In this document: piece after piece, positions 45,271 through 56,370 of the stretch
Position numbering within the stretch: the stretch's first letter is position 1
Layout of the letters: every line of letters starts with the position of its first letter
DNA from: Megaustenia siamemsis
Taxonomy: Eukaryota > Mollusca > Gastropoda > Stylommatophora > Ariophantidae
Length of the DNA stretch: 64,000 nucleotides
Assembly (NCBI GenBank): GCA_032433765.1
Contig: JAVIAB010000073.1
Location: 58,185,565 to 58,249,564 of the forward strand
Direction of reading: 5' to 3'
The notes under the pieces: generated by a model
Database searches by the model: none
What the model was told of the DNA's origin: nothing
Seen by the model: only the letters and a program-made list of their open reading frames with translations
Position numbers and translations under genes: made by a program

Positions 45271-45639
45271 ATTTAGATAATTATGCATTGTCTAAAATAT
45301 AGATTGACTCACTCGTTACCGAGCCCGGAATTTCTGTAATGACTTTGCCACTAAACACTCATTTCAGTTCCTCAACACATTCTCTAGCTATTCTGTGTGA
45401 ACTCACATGCACTGAACACACACATACACAAACACACAAATACACACATTTTTTGCCCTCACACAAAGAATGTACTTCCGTTCAAATGTTGCAATATCTT
45501 CAATAGTGTTAGAATTATTGCGGAAATGTCGGTTTCGGTAGCAAGTGAGACACCCTGTATTGCTCGCAAGATATATTTTTTTCCATAAACTTAGCATAGC
45601 ATGTTAAAATAACTTTCTCCTTAAAATTAAAAGTGTAAT
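45271..45639. other. Unassigned sequence
   Basis: CA-rich stretch near 45415-45450. Otherwise nothing recognised. Confidence 0.4.
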
Positions 45640-45935
45640 GTGATCAGTATCTTGGAGTCAGTATCATGTGGTCTGTATCACGTGGTCAGTATCATGTGGT
45701 CAGGATCATGTGGTAAGTAAAACGTGGTCAGTATCACGCCAAGCCGTCATACATTTCCCAAAAAAGTATGTTCAGTATCATTTTCAGACGCTGTGTAACG
45801 TCCAAACCCGTGTCAGTTCTCTCTCTCGGCCCCCACCAAAAAAAAATAAATATTCCCATATTTGGCAGTGAACTCGAATCCACCTGGTTTGTAGACGAGC
45901 AGATCAACCACTGCGCTACTACTTCAATTTGTTTC
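45640..45935 (-). mobile_element. Degenerate SINE-A-like element
   Basis: On the minus strand: head AGTAGCGCAGTGGTTGATCT with B-box-like GGATTCGAGTTCAC, a body with GGCTTGGCGTGATACTGACC, then the 13-14-bp array. More diverged than other SINE-A copies. Confidence 0.6.
45648..45738. repeat. 13-14-bp tandem repeat from SINE-A motif
   Basis: Six units of GTGGTCAGTATCAT, diverged. The unit equals the SINE-A internal motif (GTGGTCAGTATCACGCC on this strand) and abuts it. Confidence 0.8.
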
Positions 45936-46029
45936 CTTTTCCTTTTCTTTTTTTTAATCGTTCCTTTTATTAAACTTATTCTCTGATCTTTTCATCAACT
46001 CAGTAGCGAAAGTGTTTGCGTTTCTCGTT

Positions 46030-46350
46030 ATTTCAGCTCTCCCTGTAGACGATCTGCCGCCATAACCACCCTGCACCTCTAACTGATGCAGCAATCTCTC
46101 ACGGGTACTTTACAAACATCTTTATGCCTTAGATTTAGTTTGCCGGTTGATCTCTTAGCCATGCCTAAGTTTCCTGTAAAGTGTCTGCCCAAGCTATCTT
46201 TAGATTTCAAATGCCGGCGGACAGAAAATAAAACCGGAAAACCCTCCAACCAGCGTGACGTTATCAACGACAGGAGCTATAGACGGCTGGCGTCACTCTG
46301 TCCACAACTCGCCCATTCTCGCAAAACTAAAAACGACTGGCTAGTTTGAG
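46030..46350 (+). other. Unrecognised 87-codon ORF
   Basis: MQQSLTGTLQTSLCLRFSLP..VKCLPKLSLDFKCRRTENKT (46086-46349) is more GC-rich than its surroundings and has a possible acceptor (CTCGTTATTTCAG) just upstream at about 46024-46036. No family recognised and a minus-strand frame is also open, so coding is uncertain. Confidence 0.3.
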
Positions 46351-46752
46351 ATTTTCCGGGAATTTCCAGTCAGTCTGTAGGTCATTACAAACCAATAGAT
46401 GTCTATGGTCTGCCTAGGGAGGCGATTAATGCTTATCCTTCTAACATGCCCAGCAAAATTTGACTCCCCCTTCGTACCACTACGTGAAGCTTAGGGCAAG
46501 CAGGATCATTATTCTATTCTAATACTTAACGTCATTTCTGACTTCAATATTTTGCAAAGATATGTTTATAAACCCTATAAATGGAAAAAAAAATGGCTTA
46601 TAAACAAGATCTTACAGAGAAAATTAAACATTACGGCCACGTTGAAACACACAATGGGATGTAAATAACTGCAGGAATTATGTCTAACGTGAATCAGAGT
46701 TGCTGAATCAGAGATGACTATTTCACTTGGATGCAGTTGTCCAGACAGAAAT
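46351..46752. other. Unassigned sequence
   Basis: May include a decayed LINE tail (KIKHYGHVETHNGM near 46615-46665), not secure. Confidence 0.35.
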
Positions 46753-46765
46753 AGCAACTAAACGT

Positions 46766-47512
46766 CTTCTTCTTCTTCTACCTTTCAGCTCCCTGTGGAG
46801 CATAGGTCCTTAACAAACACTTTCCAAGTCGTTCTGTTTCTTGCCATTCTTTTAAGATCATTCCATGTCTTCCACATCATCTTCATCTCTGCTTTTATCT
46901 GTCTTCTCCAAGAGTTCTTTGGTCTTCCTCTTTGTCTTTTCCCCCTGGGGATTAAAAAAATGGCCTGTTGTGTAATACTCTCAGTTGGCTTCCGCAGTGT
47001 GTGTCCTATCCAGCACCATCGTCTTCTCTGTATCTCTTTATCCACTGGTATTTGACTGGTACATTTCCATAATTCTATGTTAGTGATTTTTGTCCTGCCA
47101 TTTCCATCCTTTTATTCTGCGTAAGCATCCATTAATGAAAGTCTGAATCTTCATGATTGTCAATTTTGTCCTCCATGTTTCACAGCCATATGATAGGACT
47201 GACTTAACATTGGAGTTGAACATTTTTATTTTTGTATTTAACCTAATTTTTTTGGACTTCCATATGTTTTCCGGTGCAACAAAAGCTCCTCTTCCTTTTG
47301 ATATCCTTATTTTGGTATCATTCTCTGTTCTTCCCTCTATAGTTATATTACTGCCCAGATATATGTAAGATTGTACGTCTAGTAGAGGTATTTCTCCTAA
47401 TTTTATTTGGTTACTGTCAACTGCATTAATTCTCGTAATGTTGTTCTTATCTCTATTAATTTTCAGTCCTAGCTGTTGTGATCTTTTATCAAGTATACTC
47501 ATTTTATCTTGC
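46766..47512 (-). mobile_element. LINE-D, 5'-truncated, perfect TSD
   Basis: Minus strand: LKINRDKNNITRINAVDSNQ, DVQSYIYLGSNITIEGRTEN, KIRLNTKIKMFNSNVKSVLS, YGCETWRTKLTIMKIQTFIN, then after a frameshift RRRWCWIGHTLRKPTESITQ, KRQRGRPKNSWRRQIKAEMK and VKDLCSTGS. Target duplication AGCAACTAAACGT at 46753-46765 and 47513-47525, 13 of 13. The 3' tail is (GAA)n at the left edge. Homologous to LINE-C and to the relic at 13.6 kb. Confidence 0.95.
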
Positions 47513-47525
47513 AGCAACTAAACGT

Positions 47526-48596
47526 TGCCAAATGAAAATAAAATTGTAAAAGGCAAGGTAAACCCTGTCCAAAACATCGGCCGTAACGACGTTAGATGTT
47601 TCATGTAAAAAAAAAATTGACATAAACCAGGAAACAATGCAGCCAACAACAACGGAGCACACCACAAATGAAAAACCTGTTGGAAGACAACGATGAAGAC
47701 GAAAAATAAAAATAAAGAAGTTTTCTTACACTTTCAAAAATAACAACAGAAAAAGAAAACTTAATAATTAACGATATCAGGATACGAAGATGCCTAACTA
47801 TTGGGGGAAAAAAAGCATGAAGACGAAAAAAACATTAAATTTATGAAACTCGCATTATGCCATCAGAATAATACATAAATAAAAAAGAATTGTTGCCCTT
47901 CATGTATCGACACTTACAACATTCCACACCCAAATCTCATATTTTCTGCCTTATTTACATTTTTCTTTCTAACAATCTCAGAAAAAAATTATAATTTAAT
48001 GAATATTTTCTACAGAGCCAGAGAAAGATAAAAATTAAAGACTCTTGTGAATATGGGCATCAAGCCGAAAAAAATATAAAAACACGAAGTAACATATCGG
48101 AAGCTTTCATCACAGATCTCTCGGAAAACGGGGTTGCCTGAAGAAATGTTTGAATTCTGCTGATGTTTTCAATTTGAAGAAGATGTCTTCAGAGGCACTT
48201 TATCATCCGCCCTTAAAAGAACTTAGAATGAACATTGGTATATACAGTAATGTCATTTATAGCTACTTACGGTATCTGAGATTCCGGCCTACTTCTGTAT
48301 GAAAGTTTTGAGTGCTTGGGATCCTTTTCACTTTGAACACAACACGTTTTCCCAAACTGGGTAGTTTATTTCCAGGTTCACCATGTGGAGTATAAATCTT
48401 GGTCAGTTATAGTTCACTGACGAGAGACGCATCTAATAAATGGCGGGGGAATGAAGCGGTTAATACATTTCTCAACAAGGAATAAAAATGTTACCGCTAG
48501 TAAAGGAAAACTCATCCAGCTACAGATTACTTATCCATTGCCTTTCTCAAAACTGCGTATTTATTTGATATTTCGATATAGATCAAAATGACGTCA
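47526..48596. other. Unassigned sequence, 1.1 kb
   Basis: AT-rich. Some LINE-like purine-rich stretches but no readable motif. Confidence 0.35.
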
Positions 48597-48742
48597 TACT
48601 AAAACTGTATATTTCGATAGATCTAAATGATGCTACACTAACACTGCACATTTCGACAGATCTAAATAATAAGCTACTAACACTGCACATTTCGACAGAT
48701 CTAAATAATAATCTACTAACACTGCACATTTCGACAGATCTA
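48597..48742. repeat. 39-bp tandem repeat, 3-4 copies
   Basis: CACATTTCGACAGATCTAAA + TAATAATCTACTAACACTG; the first copy is diverged. Confidence 0.9.
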
Positions 48743-49149
48743 AGTGGAATAACTTCAGAACGATATAAACAGATGTGTACAGCACCGGGAATCTATGACG
48801 TTCTCCCATTTTAATAAATTAGCTAGGAGTATGCCAGATTGGAATCTGGGGATAAATGTACACAAAGACATCAAGTTGTATCCATACACAATGATCGACA
48901 CCAGGATAGCAAAAAACATGTCTACTTGCTCTTTTTCATTCTGAAATAATATTTGAATATTATCTATGCTATCCTTTTATTTATCCTTCAGACACGGAGA
49001 ATATTTAATTCTGTGGGAAGATGGAGCAATATATTGAACTGCAACAACGCTTTCATGACATCCGCCCATATAGATCAAACAAATGTCAGTTACAACATGC
49101 GCTTTTTTGTTCGGGCCGCAAGCAACTATCGTTTTTCAAATGCTATATC
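48743..49149. other. Unassigned sequence
   Basis: Nothing recognised. An 85-codon plus-strand ORF overlaps the RNase H relic. Confidence 0.35.
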
Positions 49150-49920
49150 CTTTATTGAGTTATTGAGTTATTTGCGGGTCATCATCATTGCACTCCGAAC
49201 ATGTCCATAAGTGCCCAGATACCCTCATCAGTAAGTCTCGCATTGTCCAGCGACTGACGACTCCAGTTCTGTGTTGCTTGATATGTCTTCTTACACGCCC
49301 ACTAAGTTTCTTGTTTCTGGCTGTGCCCATCTTAACCCCCATCTCTTTCATCATCTAGTAGTGACGTGGACTCATGGTTGTCGAAGTCATGTGCCCTTCC
49401 CACTTCTCAGAGGGCGTTGATGACGTCCGCCCGACCCATTGGTTGACCAATTCAACGACAGCGCAGCAAGCCAACCTGTCCGCTTTTACATTTCCACGTA
49501 CTCCCGCTTGCCCAGGGATGTAAACATAAGGTGATCCTACTTATTTTTTATTTCTACAATGACTCTAGCCAATGCCTGCGTACAGAACCCGCCTCTACTT
49601 TTTTTTTCTAGTCATGCTCATCGAATCACTTACTATGCAGGCGCGGGTGTAGTCTTGTGACTCTAACCAGATTAATGCCTTATCACTGCCATACCTTCAT
49701 CGTTATGCTACTGGTATTCGTAACGTAAGCACCACTGTCTTCCTTGACTATTCTGCCTGCCGAGCATGCTATACGTGTCGATGCATTCCTGTGGCGTAGT
49801 ATTACGGATCCGTCTGTATAGATAACTGCATCTTTCACATCGGTAAAGATATCCTTTATTTCGATGTATCAATAGTTTACTTGTTACTATGAATTGTCTC
49901 ATTCACTTGCCGCGTGGATT
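49150..49920 (-). pseudogene. LINE RNase H domain relic
   Basis: Minus strand, in shifted frames: AVIYTDGSV (first catalytic Asp), SSITMKVWQ where a Glu would be expected (E to K), ALIWLESQDYTRACIVSDSM (DS motif), YIPGQAGVRGNVKADRLA (the IPGH.GV.GNEKAD motif with H to Q), then a basic region and a C-terminal HLWTCSEC zinc-finger-like end. This is the RNase H carried by some non-LTR elements (I/Ingi-type). At least two frameshifts and altered catalytic residues make it inactive. It ends with GATGATGA near 49175. Confidence 0.85.
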
Positions 49921-49945
49921 GACTGTGTAAACTATTCGATAACTA

Positions 49946-50175
49946 ATGACTGTAACGTTTACGTTCATGTTATGACTGTAATGTTTACGTTCATGTTTTG
50001 ACTGTAATGTTTACGTTTAAGTTATGACTGTAATGTTTAAGTTCATGCTATGATTGTAATGTTTACGTTTATGTTTTGACTGTAATGTTTACGTTTATGT
50101 TATGACTGTAATGTTTAAGTTCATGTTATGACTGTAATGTTTAAGTTCATGTTATGACTGTAATGTTTAAGCTTA
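49946..50175. repeat. 26-bp minisatellite, about 9 copies
   Basis: ATGACTGTAATGTTTACGTT + CATGTT. Variants are TTTACG/TTTAAG and TTCATG/TTTATG. Confidence 0.96.
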
Positions 50176-50579
50176 TGTTAAGAGATGTGTTCATATTTTC
50201 GTTCATCAATGCATTCAGTCAATTATTACAATTCTGAAGCAGAAACATGAGATATGTTCATATTTTCGTTCATCAATGCATTCAGATCTCTAAGGTGTGC
50301 CAGTTATGTCAGCTTTAAAAACAGATTCAATGAAGCGCAGATTCGTCTTGGCAAGTAACATAAAATATGACCGACTGCGGCAAAAATTGTGGTTATGGAT
50401 AAATTAAATAACAATAGCAATAAGAACTGGAAATAAATAGATGTTGCAACAAATATAACAAAGTGTTAGGTGTTATTCTATGTTATCACTATATTTATTT
50501 AATCTGTATAGTCAAATTATTCTACAATTCATAAAAGAGGTGTTTTTAATATCAGTCGATAGTATTAATATAAACAATA
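50176..50579. other. Unassigned; one short direct repeat
   Basis: TTCATATTTTCGTTCATCAA + TGCATTCAG occurs twice, near 50190 and 50256. Otherwise nothing recognised. Confidence 0.5.
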
Positions 50580-50750
50580 GGTGTGCTATTGGATAGCCTT
50601 AATGGCTAAGAGTGAAGATGAGTTACAAAAAGTGACTGACATTAAAGTGATGGAAAGTAAAAATAAAAGTCTAAGTTTCAACAAGAAAAAGATAGAAGCA
50701 ATGGTTATTAGAAAGAACAAGACCTTCAAAAATGGTTTAATTAAAGTAAT
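50580..50750 (+). mobile_element. LINE-B fragment
   Basis: MAKSEDELQKVTDIKVMESK then NKSLSFNKKKIEAMVIRKNK, the segment just after the YADD motif. Truncated on both sides. Confidence 0.8.
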
Positions 50751-50819
50751 GTGTCAGTATTTTATTTTTGCGTTCGCCAGCTTTTACTTTTGGCTATGTC
50801 CCTAAAGACTAGGAATTGA

Positions 50820-51085
50820 ATTTTGCATGGTCATCCGTTTATTCTCGGAAGCCGTGTTTACAGGGGTTCCTTGCCGCACAGGCAGATAACTCCGTCTTCG
50901 GAGATACTCATAATTTTTCCGTCCATGAATAATTGACGTTTCAAGCCGGGTCTCGCTGCTGAGACGAGGGATGGTTACCGTAGAGAGAAATCACAAATAA
51001 ATATCCAGAATGGTGTAGCCGGGTTTTGAACTCACAACCACTCTGTCTCGAGACCGGCGTCTTGCATCGAGACCAACATGTCCCA
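50820..51085 (-). mobile_element. SINE-2-like element
   Basis: The minus strand head TTGGTCTCGATGCAAGACGC, B box GTGAGTTCAAAACCC, then CGGTAACCATCCCTCGTCTC, AGCAGCGAGACCC and the end GTAAACACGGCTTCCGAG. It shares the SINE-2 plan (head, TTACC..CCTGATCTCTTGGGT..GAGACC-type block, GGATC..end) but is diverged, so it may be a separate subfamily. Confidence 0.65.
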
Positions 51086-51134
51086 CATGTGACAGCATGA
51101 AAACAATCCAATGAAATGTAATACTTTTAAAGAT

Positions 51135-51640
51135 GATCACCATTGTGAAGACATCCAACATTTCTATGGCAGCTAAACACCAAATGATAAATAGCATTTT
51201 CATACCAATTTGTGCTATGAAAGTCAAACATGGACTCTTTATAAATCACATTTAAGAAAGGTCAATACATGTGAGATGCGATGCTTGAGAAACGTAACAA
51301 ACAACACAATAAGGGATAGAATACCAAATGAAACCATAAGAAAAATGGTAGGAACAAAACCCTGCCAAGAATATATAGAACAACAACAACTTAAATGGTT
51401 TGACCACCTGGTCAGAATGAATCCTTACCAATCACCATCAAGGGCGTTCTTCTCGAGAATGCATGGAAAAAGACCAAAAGGAAGACCCAGAAGAAGATGG
51501 GTAGATCTGCAGTGACAGAGACATGTAACAACAAAGGAAAATCACTGATTCAGACAATTCGAGCAGTGCAGAACGACAAATAATATAACCACGACACCTT
51601 TCGGTACCAGCGAGAAATTGAAAAGAAAGAAAGAAAGATG
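51135..51640 (+). mobile_element. LINE-A' copy
   Basis: KTSNISMAAKHQMINSIFIP, after a frameshift WTLYKSHLRKVNTCEMRCLR, NVTNNTIRDRIPNETIRKMV, QQLKWFDHLVRMNPYQSPSR, RPKGRPRRRWVDLQ. The 3' UTR matches 17.45-17.55 kb and ends in AAGAAAGAAAG. Confidence 0.9.
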
Positions 51641-52227
51641 GTCTACGTCAGATGGTAAAAGTACAGTCAAGGTGACGAACAGAAAAGCTGAAAGAAATAC
51701 TGTGCTACAAATAATGAGCAAGATATCGCTAAATCCATGATCGATAATGGAAGTTATAGAATCTGCTCGTCACTGATACTTTGAGCAGATCTTAACATTT
51801 GGAGGTGAATCCTGCACATTCGCAGAAGAGACAATTCTTTCAAGGCCACAGAAATATGATTTCCGCAGAAAAATATTGTGAACACTGTGGACAACAAAGA
51901 AAGCAACAGTGGTGTACTAAAAGAAGTTAATGCAAAATGAAAGTTTTTTAAAATCAATATTATGAAAGAATCATGACTGTTTTTTTTTAGTCAACAATTG
52001 AGAGAAAAACAGCAGTAATGTGTTTATGGAACTGAAAAAAAAAATGAACTGAAGGAAGAAGAGCTAAAGAAAAAAAGGGAGAAAATCAGTTTGTGAGACC
52101 AGTCTGGTAAGAAATCAATCACATAATGGTGAACAAGTGTAGAGATAGAAAGTTGTAGAGAGACATAGTCATCTAGGCCAACGTACACAGAACTTAGTGA
52201 TAGCGATAATGACATAATATAAATGTC
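51641..52227. other. Unassigned; possible LINE-B debris
   Basis: Includes weak LINE-B-like purine-rich text near 52090-52190 (GAACAAGTGTAGAGATAGAA). Not secure. Confidence 0.35.
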
Positions 52228-52970
52228 TATGGTTGCTCTTCTTTCCTTTCTGATTTGCCTTGCAGAGAAAAGATATATTGAGGTCTTTTGGTCTTTTTTT
52301 GGCTGCTCCTGTTACATTTCTTATTGTTCATAATATTCCATCAATCCATATTATTTTCATGGTCAGCCCTTGGTTTGGTGTTCTCTAAAAGTTTATTATA
52401 GACTCGTGTTGTATTTTTCTCTTTCTACCTTATCACGTGGCCAAACCATTATATCTGTGTTTTTATGTATTCAGTACCAGGTTGTTCTCAGACCCTCATT
52501 TCTGATCTTATCTCTCAGGCTGTTTCCTGCAATGCATCTTACACATTTCGGTAGTAGGTTATTTTTTTATTTTTCTTGAGTCTAGCGTTCTTGTATCATG
52601 ACATTGGTATAACAACGTTAGAATGAAGATTGTACTGTAAAGTGTCCGTTTTGACTTTAGTGTCATTTCCATGTTGGATACTTTTGGTGACATTGGTCCC
52701 ATGATTTGACAAGCACTTTTGCAACTTTAGTATAACTCTGCTGCTTGTCATTTGGTTTTCCAATAAAATTCATAACTATTTATATTGCTCCAAATGTTTT
52801 AATTGTCTGCCTTCTATCGTTATGTTGAGGTTCTGTTTTTCGTTTGCGATATGCCTGGCTTTTTTTTTGTCGGTGTTGATTTTCATGTTGTATCTGGTGC
52901 TTGTGCTGTCAACACTATTGAATTGTTGTTGTAGGCCTTCTATATCCTCTTGTAGTTTAAGCATGTGAGT
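52228..52970 (-). mobile_element. LINE-A, diverged
   Basis: LINE-A order is kept from the AAG tail (GGTTGCTCTTCTTTCC) to ITIEGRQLKHLEQYK and INTDKKKARHIANEKQN at its 5' side. Heavily mutated. Confidence 0.82.
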
Positions 52971-53865
52971 CTCAAAAGAATAACTATGAAAACTATTCTC
53001 TCACCTTTAATTTCATACTTGACTTAAAGAGTCCAAAATAATCTAATATAGTGTGTTAGTTTTACTAGATAACTCCCAGCAAATTAATTATTTAGAAGAT
53101 AGGCAAATTTAATTATAAAAAAGCACATATAAATTAATATAAACACTAAAAATAGTTCACATAAATGTATATGTTTATTTATGTCATTTTTGACTGATTA
53201 TAACTCAGATGCTAAATAATCACACATACAATCTAATAGTAATATGGTCCTTTATGTCTTCTGTAAAGTCACCAAAGACGCCAGAGGGTGATCTCAAAGA
53301 CCATACAAAAATCAAATCTCGCGTAGCAGGCGTGGGCTGAATGAAGGCGGTGGCAGGTCTGGCTACTCTGCCGTACAAGTTAAACTGTGCCGCGCGAACG
53401 TCTTTAAGATAGAACTTAGCTCGACCACTCTCATTACATCTGTTGACTCAGTTTATTACGTTCTGCCTGAAAACAATTGTTTTAGTTCAACATCTGCTCT
53501 CTCTCCAATTATTGCCTAAAGGCTTGTCTTTCCTCATAAATTATCCGCTATTTGATTGTTTGAATCGACCGTGTTTTCTCTTGCCTGAGCTTGACTTCCA
53601 TGTGGATTTATAACTGCGTCAACTTGCTCTGGAGTGATTTGTATCGTGAATAAGGGTAAATGGAATTAATGTGAATGTTTATTATCATTTTCTAATGAAA
53701 CGTGTAGAATCTACATTAATTATGTTCTTTTTCATTCTACTTAATATTCGTCTTTTTCATCTTCTGCTTCTTTTTTATCTTCATAGGTAAACACTGTTAG
53801 AATTAAGTTTTCTACTTTATTCTTATTTAACACACACTATTATAGGTCAATTTTCGTCTGTATGT
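52971..53865. other. Unassigned sequence
   Basis: No element recognised. Confidence 0.4.
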
Positions 53866-53914
53866 CTTTCTCTTTCTTTCTTTCTTTCTTTCTTTCTTTA
53901 TTTCTTTCTTTCTC
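53866..53914. repeat. (TTTC)n microsatellite
   Basis: About 12 units with one TTTA. It may be the 3' tail of the LINE-like remnant on its right. Confidence 0.94.
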
Positions 53915-53944
53915 TTACCTTGTGATGCAGCAGTTTTTGGTATG

Positions 53945-54140
53945 AAAACTTTGTAATATCCTTGAGGCTAGCTGCAAATTTCATCCACCCCACACGGTCC
54001 GTGGCTATCCTACGCCAGAGTGTTTCATATCTGCCTCATACTTTACATCTGGTACCACTGTTCTCCATCCAACTATCAATGGCTATCACTCTTTCACCTT
54101 TTACTGTAAGACATGTGAGAGGTCAGCTGTGTTTTTTTTT
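53945..54140 (-). mobile_element. Possible LINE 3' end
   Basis: Minus strand: MAIDSWMENSGTRC, GRYETLWRRIATDRVGWMKF then AASLKDITKF, which resembles the A.DR..WR..V ending of several LINE ORFs. Broken frame. Confidence 0.4.
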
Positions 54141-54226
54141 TCCTTTGTGGTTTCCATGTTGAATGAATCACGTAATTAGTCTGAAGCTACTGAAGTCACC
54201 TTCAAAGTTGCCCCAAAATAGTATTA

Positions 54227-54600
54227 GTGATAGTTCAAACCTCACTCATTTCGTCTTATACAGAACTCTTCTGTAGCAAATGCTTAGTAGTTGTTTTACA
54301 CATGTCACAATCGCATTCAAAAAGAGTTTTAACTGCTGAGAAAATAGCCAAATCTGGATATTTAGCTTGTATTTTTTTCTTAGATTGTAGTATTGTCATT
54401 GTTATTGTTATTGTTATGGAAGGCCCCGGTATCACTGCAAACGAATTAAATTCCATAATTGCTCAACCGCCCGTGCCAGTGGAATCATCCGAATTAATAT
54501 TTCATCTCCCAAACAAAGAAAGGTAGCTGTAGACCCCATCATAGCAGCCTTAGCACACGCCAAAAGACATAAGGCGAAACCGCACAGAAAGAGAACACAG
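54227..54600 (+). other. Unrecognised 99-codon ORF
   Basis: MEGPGITANELNSIIAQPPV then PVESSELIFHLPNKER ends in a stop at 54526. A +1 frame continues with KVAVDPIIAALAHAKRHKAK and PHRKRTQP. The residue mix looks like a decayed protein, but I know no match. Confidence 0.3.
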
Positions 54601-55135
54601 CCAACTGTTCCCTGTCATATGATATCATCCTTCATCGTAAACAATCGGAATATCGAAACATGATCAAAACGGATGAAACACACAGCTCACGGTGTGCACA
54701 GCGCACCCAGTAGCTCCTGCAACAAGCAGAACTTGGAATATGAGGAAACTGCAATAAGGAACACTTTTCAGACATAGCTTCAATGGTTCCTGCCGCATAT
54801 GTACCATAGATTGTAGTAATGATTAGGTAATTAGGCTGACGTATTTGCTGGTGACAAACCTAAATGTTCATTTATACTCACAGGCTCTTGAAACTGTTCT
54901 ATTTTCATCAGTGCACTGCTGTCTTTTTAAACTTACATGGTGTTTACAATATAATCCTAATATTTTTTTTTGGATATAAAGATGCCCCTAGACCGAGGGT
55001 AGTGATATCAGAATAATCAGTGTTTATCGGAACACTATCATACCACTCATAGAACGAGACAATTGTGATATACCAGGTCACATAACCTCTAATGTGCTTA
55101 CTTGTGACTTGTCAGCGACCATAACATAATAATAC
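54601..55135. other. Unassigned sequence
   Basis: Nothing recognised. Confidence 0.4.
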
Positions 55136-55200
55136 AGTGTTCGTAAAGTCCACTACACTTTGAATATGTGTTCGATATACAAAATGTAGTGAGAGAACAC
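55136..55200. mobile_element. Mini-hairpin related to the 6-kb MITE
   Basis: AGTGTTCGTAAAGTCCACTA..TTTG and its imperfect inverse CAAAATGTAGTGAGAGAACACCT flank about 15 bp. The arm resembles the MITE end (GGGTGTTTATAAAGTCTCAC..ACACTTGG). Confidence 0.5.
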
Positions 55201-55373
55201 CTTATATAAACTACTGCAGTTCTAGATTTCAGTTATTTATAGCATATGTATCTCACGACTGAAAAAAAAAACGTTTAATGAACGTGTTCTAGATCATTCC
55301 GTCTGAAGAATCGACAAATAATACCGAAAAGGAATGAAACAGTCAACTTTACCGTAATGGTCACTGATACTAT

Positions 55374-55639
55374 TTTTTTTTTATTTTTTTTTTTTAGTAC
55401 CCCGTCACGCCAAGTGGCGTATAGAGAAATATGGTGTTAGTGATCCTATATTTACAGACCTTCAGCACATGATTTTGGGGTAATGTGGTCAGTATTACGC
55501 CCGTGCTGCTTTACTTTCCCAGAAAAAAATCTGGTACCCATTTAAGGCTGGGTGAACCCGGAAGCCGTCGATTGGGATCGAACCCTACCCCTTGTCCTTT
55601 GTAGTCCAGTTCACTAACCACTGAGCTATCGCGGCTCTC
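55374..55639 (-). mobile_element. SINE-A copy with target duplications
   Basis: Reverse-oriented, near complete, T-rich left tail. A 12-bp duplication (CACTGATACTAT) lies at 55362-55373 and 55640-55651. Confidence 0.94.
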
Positions 55640-55651
55640 CACTGATACTAT

Positions 55652-56134
55652 ATTCCCTATAATCCCTGGGCGGAACTTTTACCTTGTATAGAATACAGCC
55701 TACTGAAGAAACCATGGTAGAGCTCTCAACTACTGGCCTTGTGATCGGGGTTAACTTCATTTTCGAGATTACTTTTTTTCTAACATGACACCTGGGCGGG
55801 GTTTGTGTGTGCATCATGTTCCGGGGGTGGAAGGGGGGGGGTGAGGGGAAAGGTCGCCAATTCTCAGAAAACTGATAGCACAGATTTGAAGCAATCTGAT
55901 ATGTGACCATTTTTATTTCTGGCTTTATTTATTTTGTAAGTCCCACTGACTGTGGTTTGTTGAAGATATGTAAGCTGGCAAAAATCACATATGCTTAATA
56001 TGTTAACACTTTATGAAAAAAAATGACAGGACTACAAAATAACGTATCGACCTGTACAGTTTTGGAATAAAGTCATGGGATAAAGGTTGGGGCAACAAAA
56101 TGACACAATCAGTTCACTCTTTCTGTAGCAAGGA
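55652..56134. other. Unassigned sequence
   Basis: G-rich run at about 55820-55850. A 94-codon minus-strand ORF (55626-55910) partly overlaps the SINE and is unsupported. Confidence 0.35.
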
Positions 56135-56370
56135 GAAATGAAAGTTGTACCAAAGAAAACTGACACTTGTACCAAAGAAAACTGACAGTTGTACAAAGAA
56201 AAATGACAGTTGTACCAAAGAAAAGTGACAGTTGTACCAAAGAAAAATGATAGTTGTACCAAAGAAAAATGACAGTTGTACCAAAGAAAAGTGACAGTTG
56301 TACCAAAGAAAACTGACACTTGTACCAAAGAAAAGTGAGAGTTGTACCAAAGAAAAATGACAGTTGTACC
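56135..56370. repeat. 22-bp minisatellite, 10-11 copies
   Basis: AGTTGTACCAAAGAAAAATG + AC with AACTGAC, AAGTGAC and AAATGAC variants. Confidence 0.96.
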
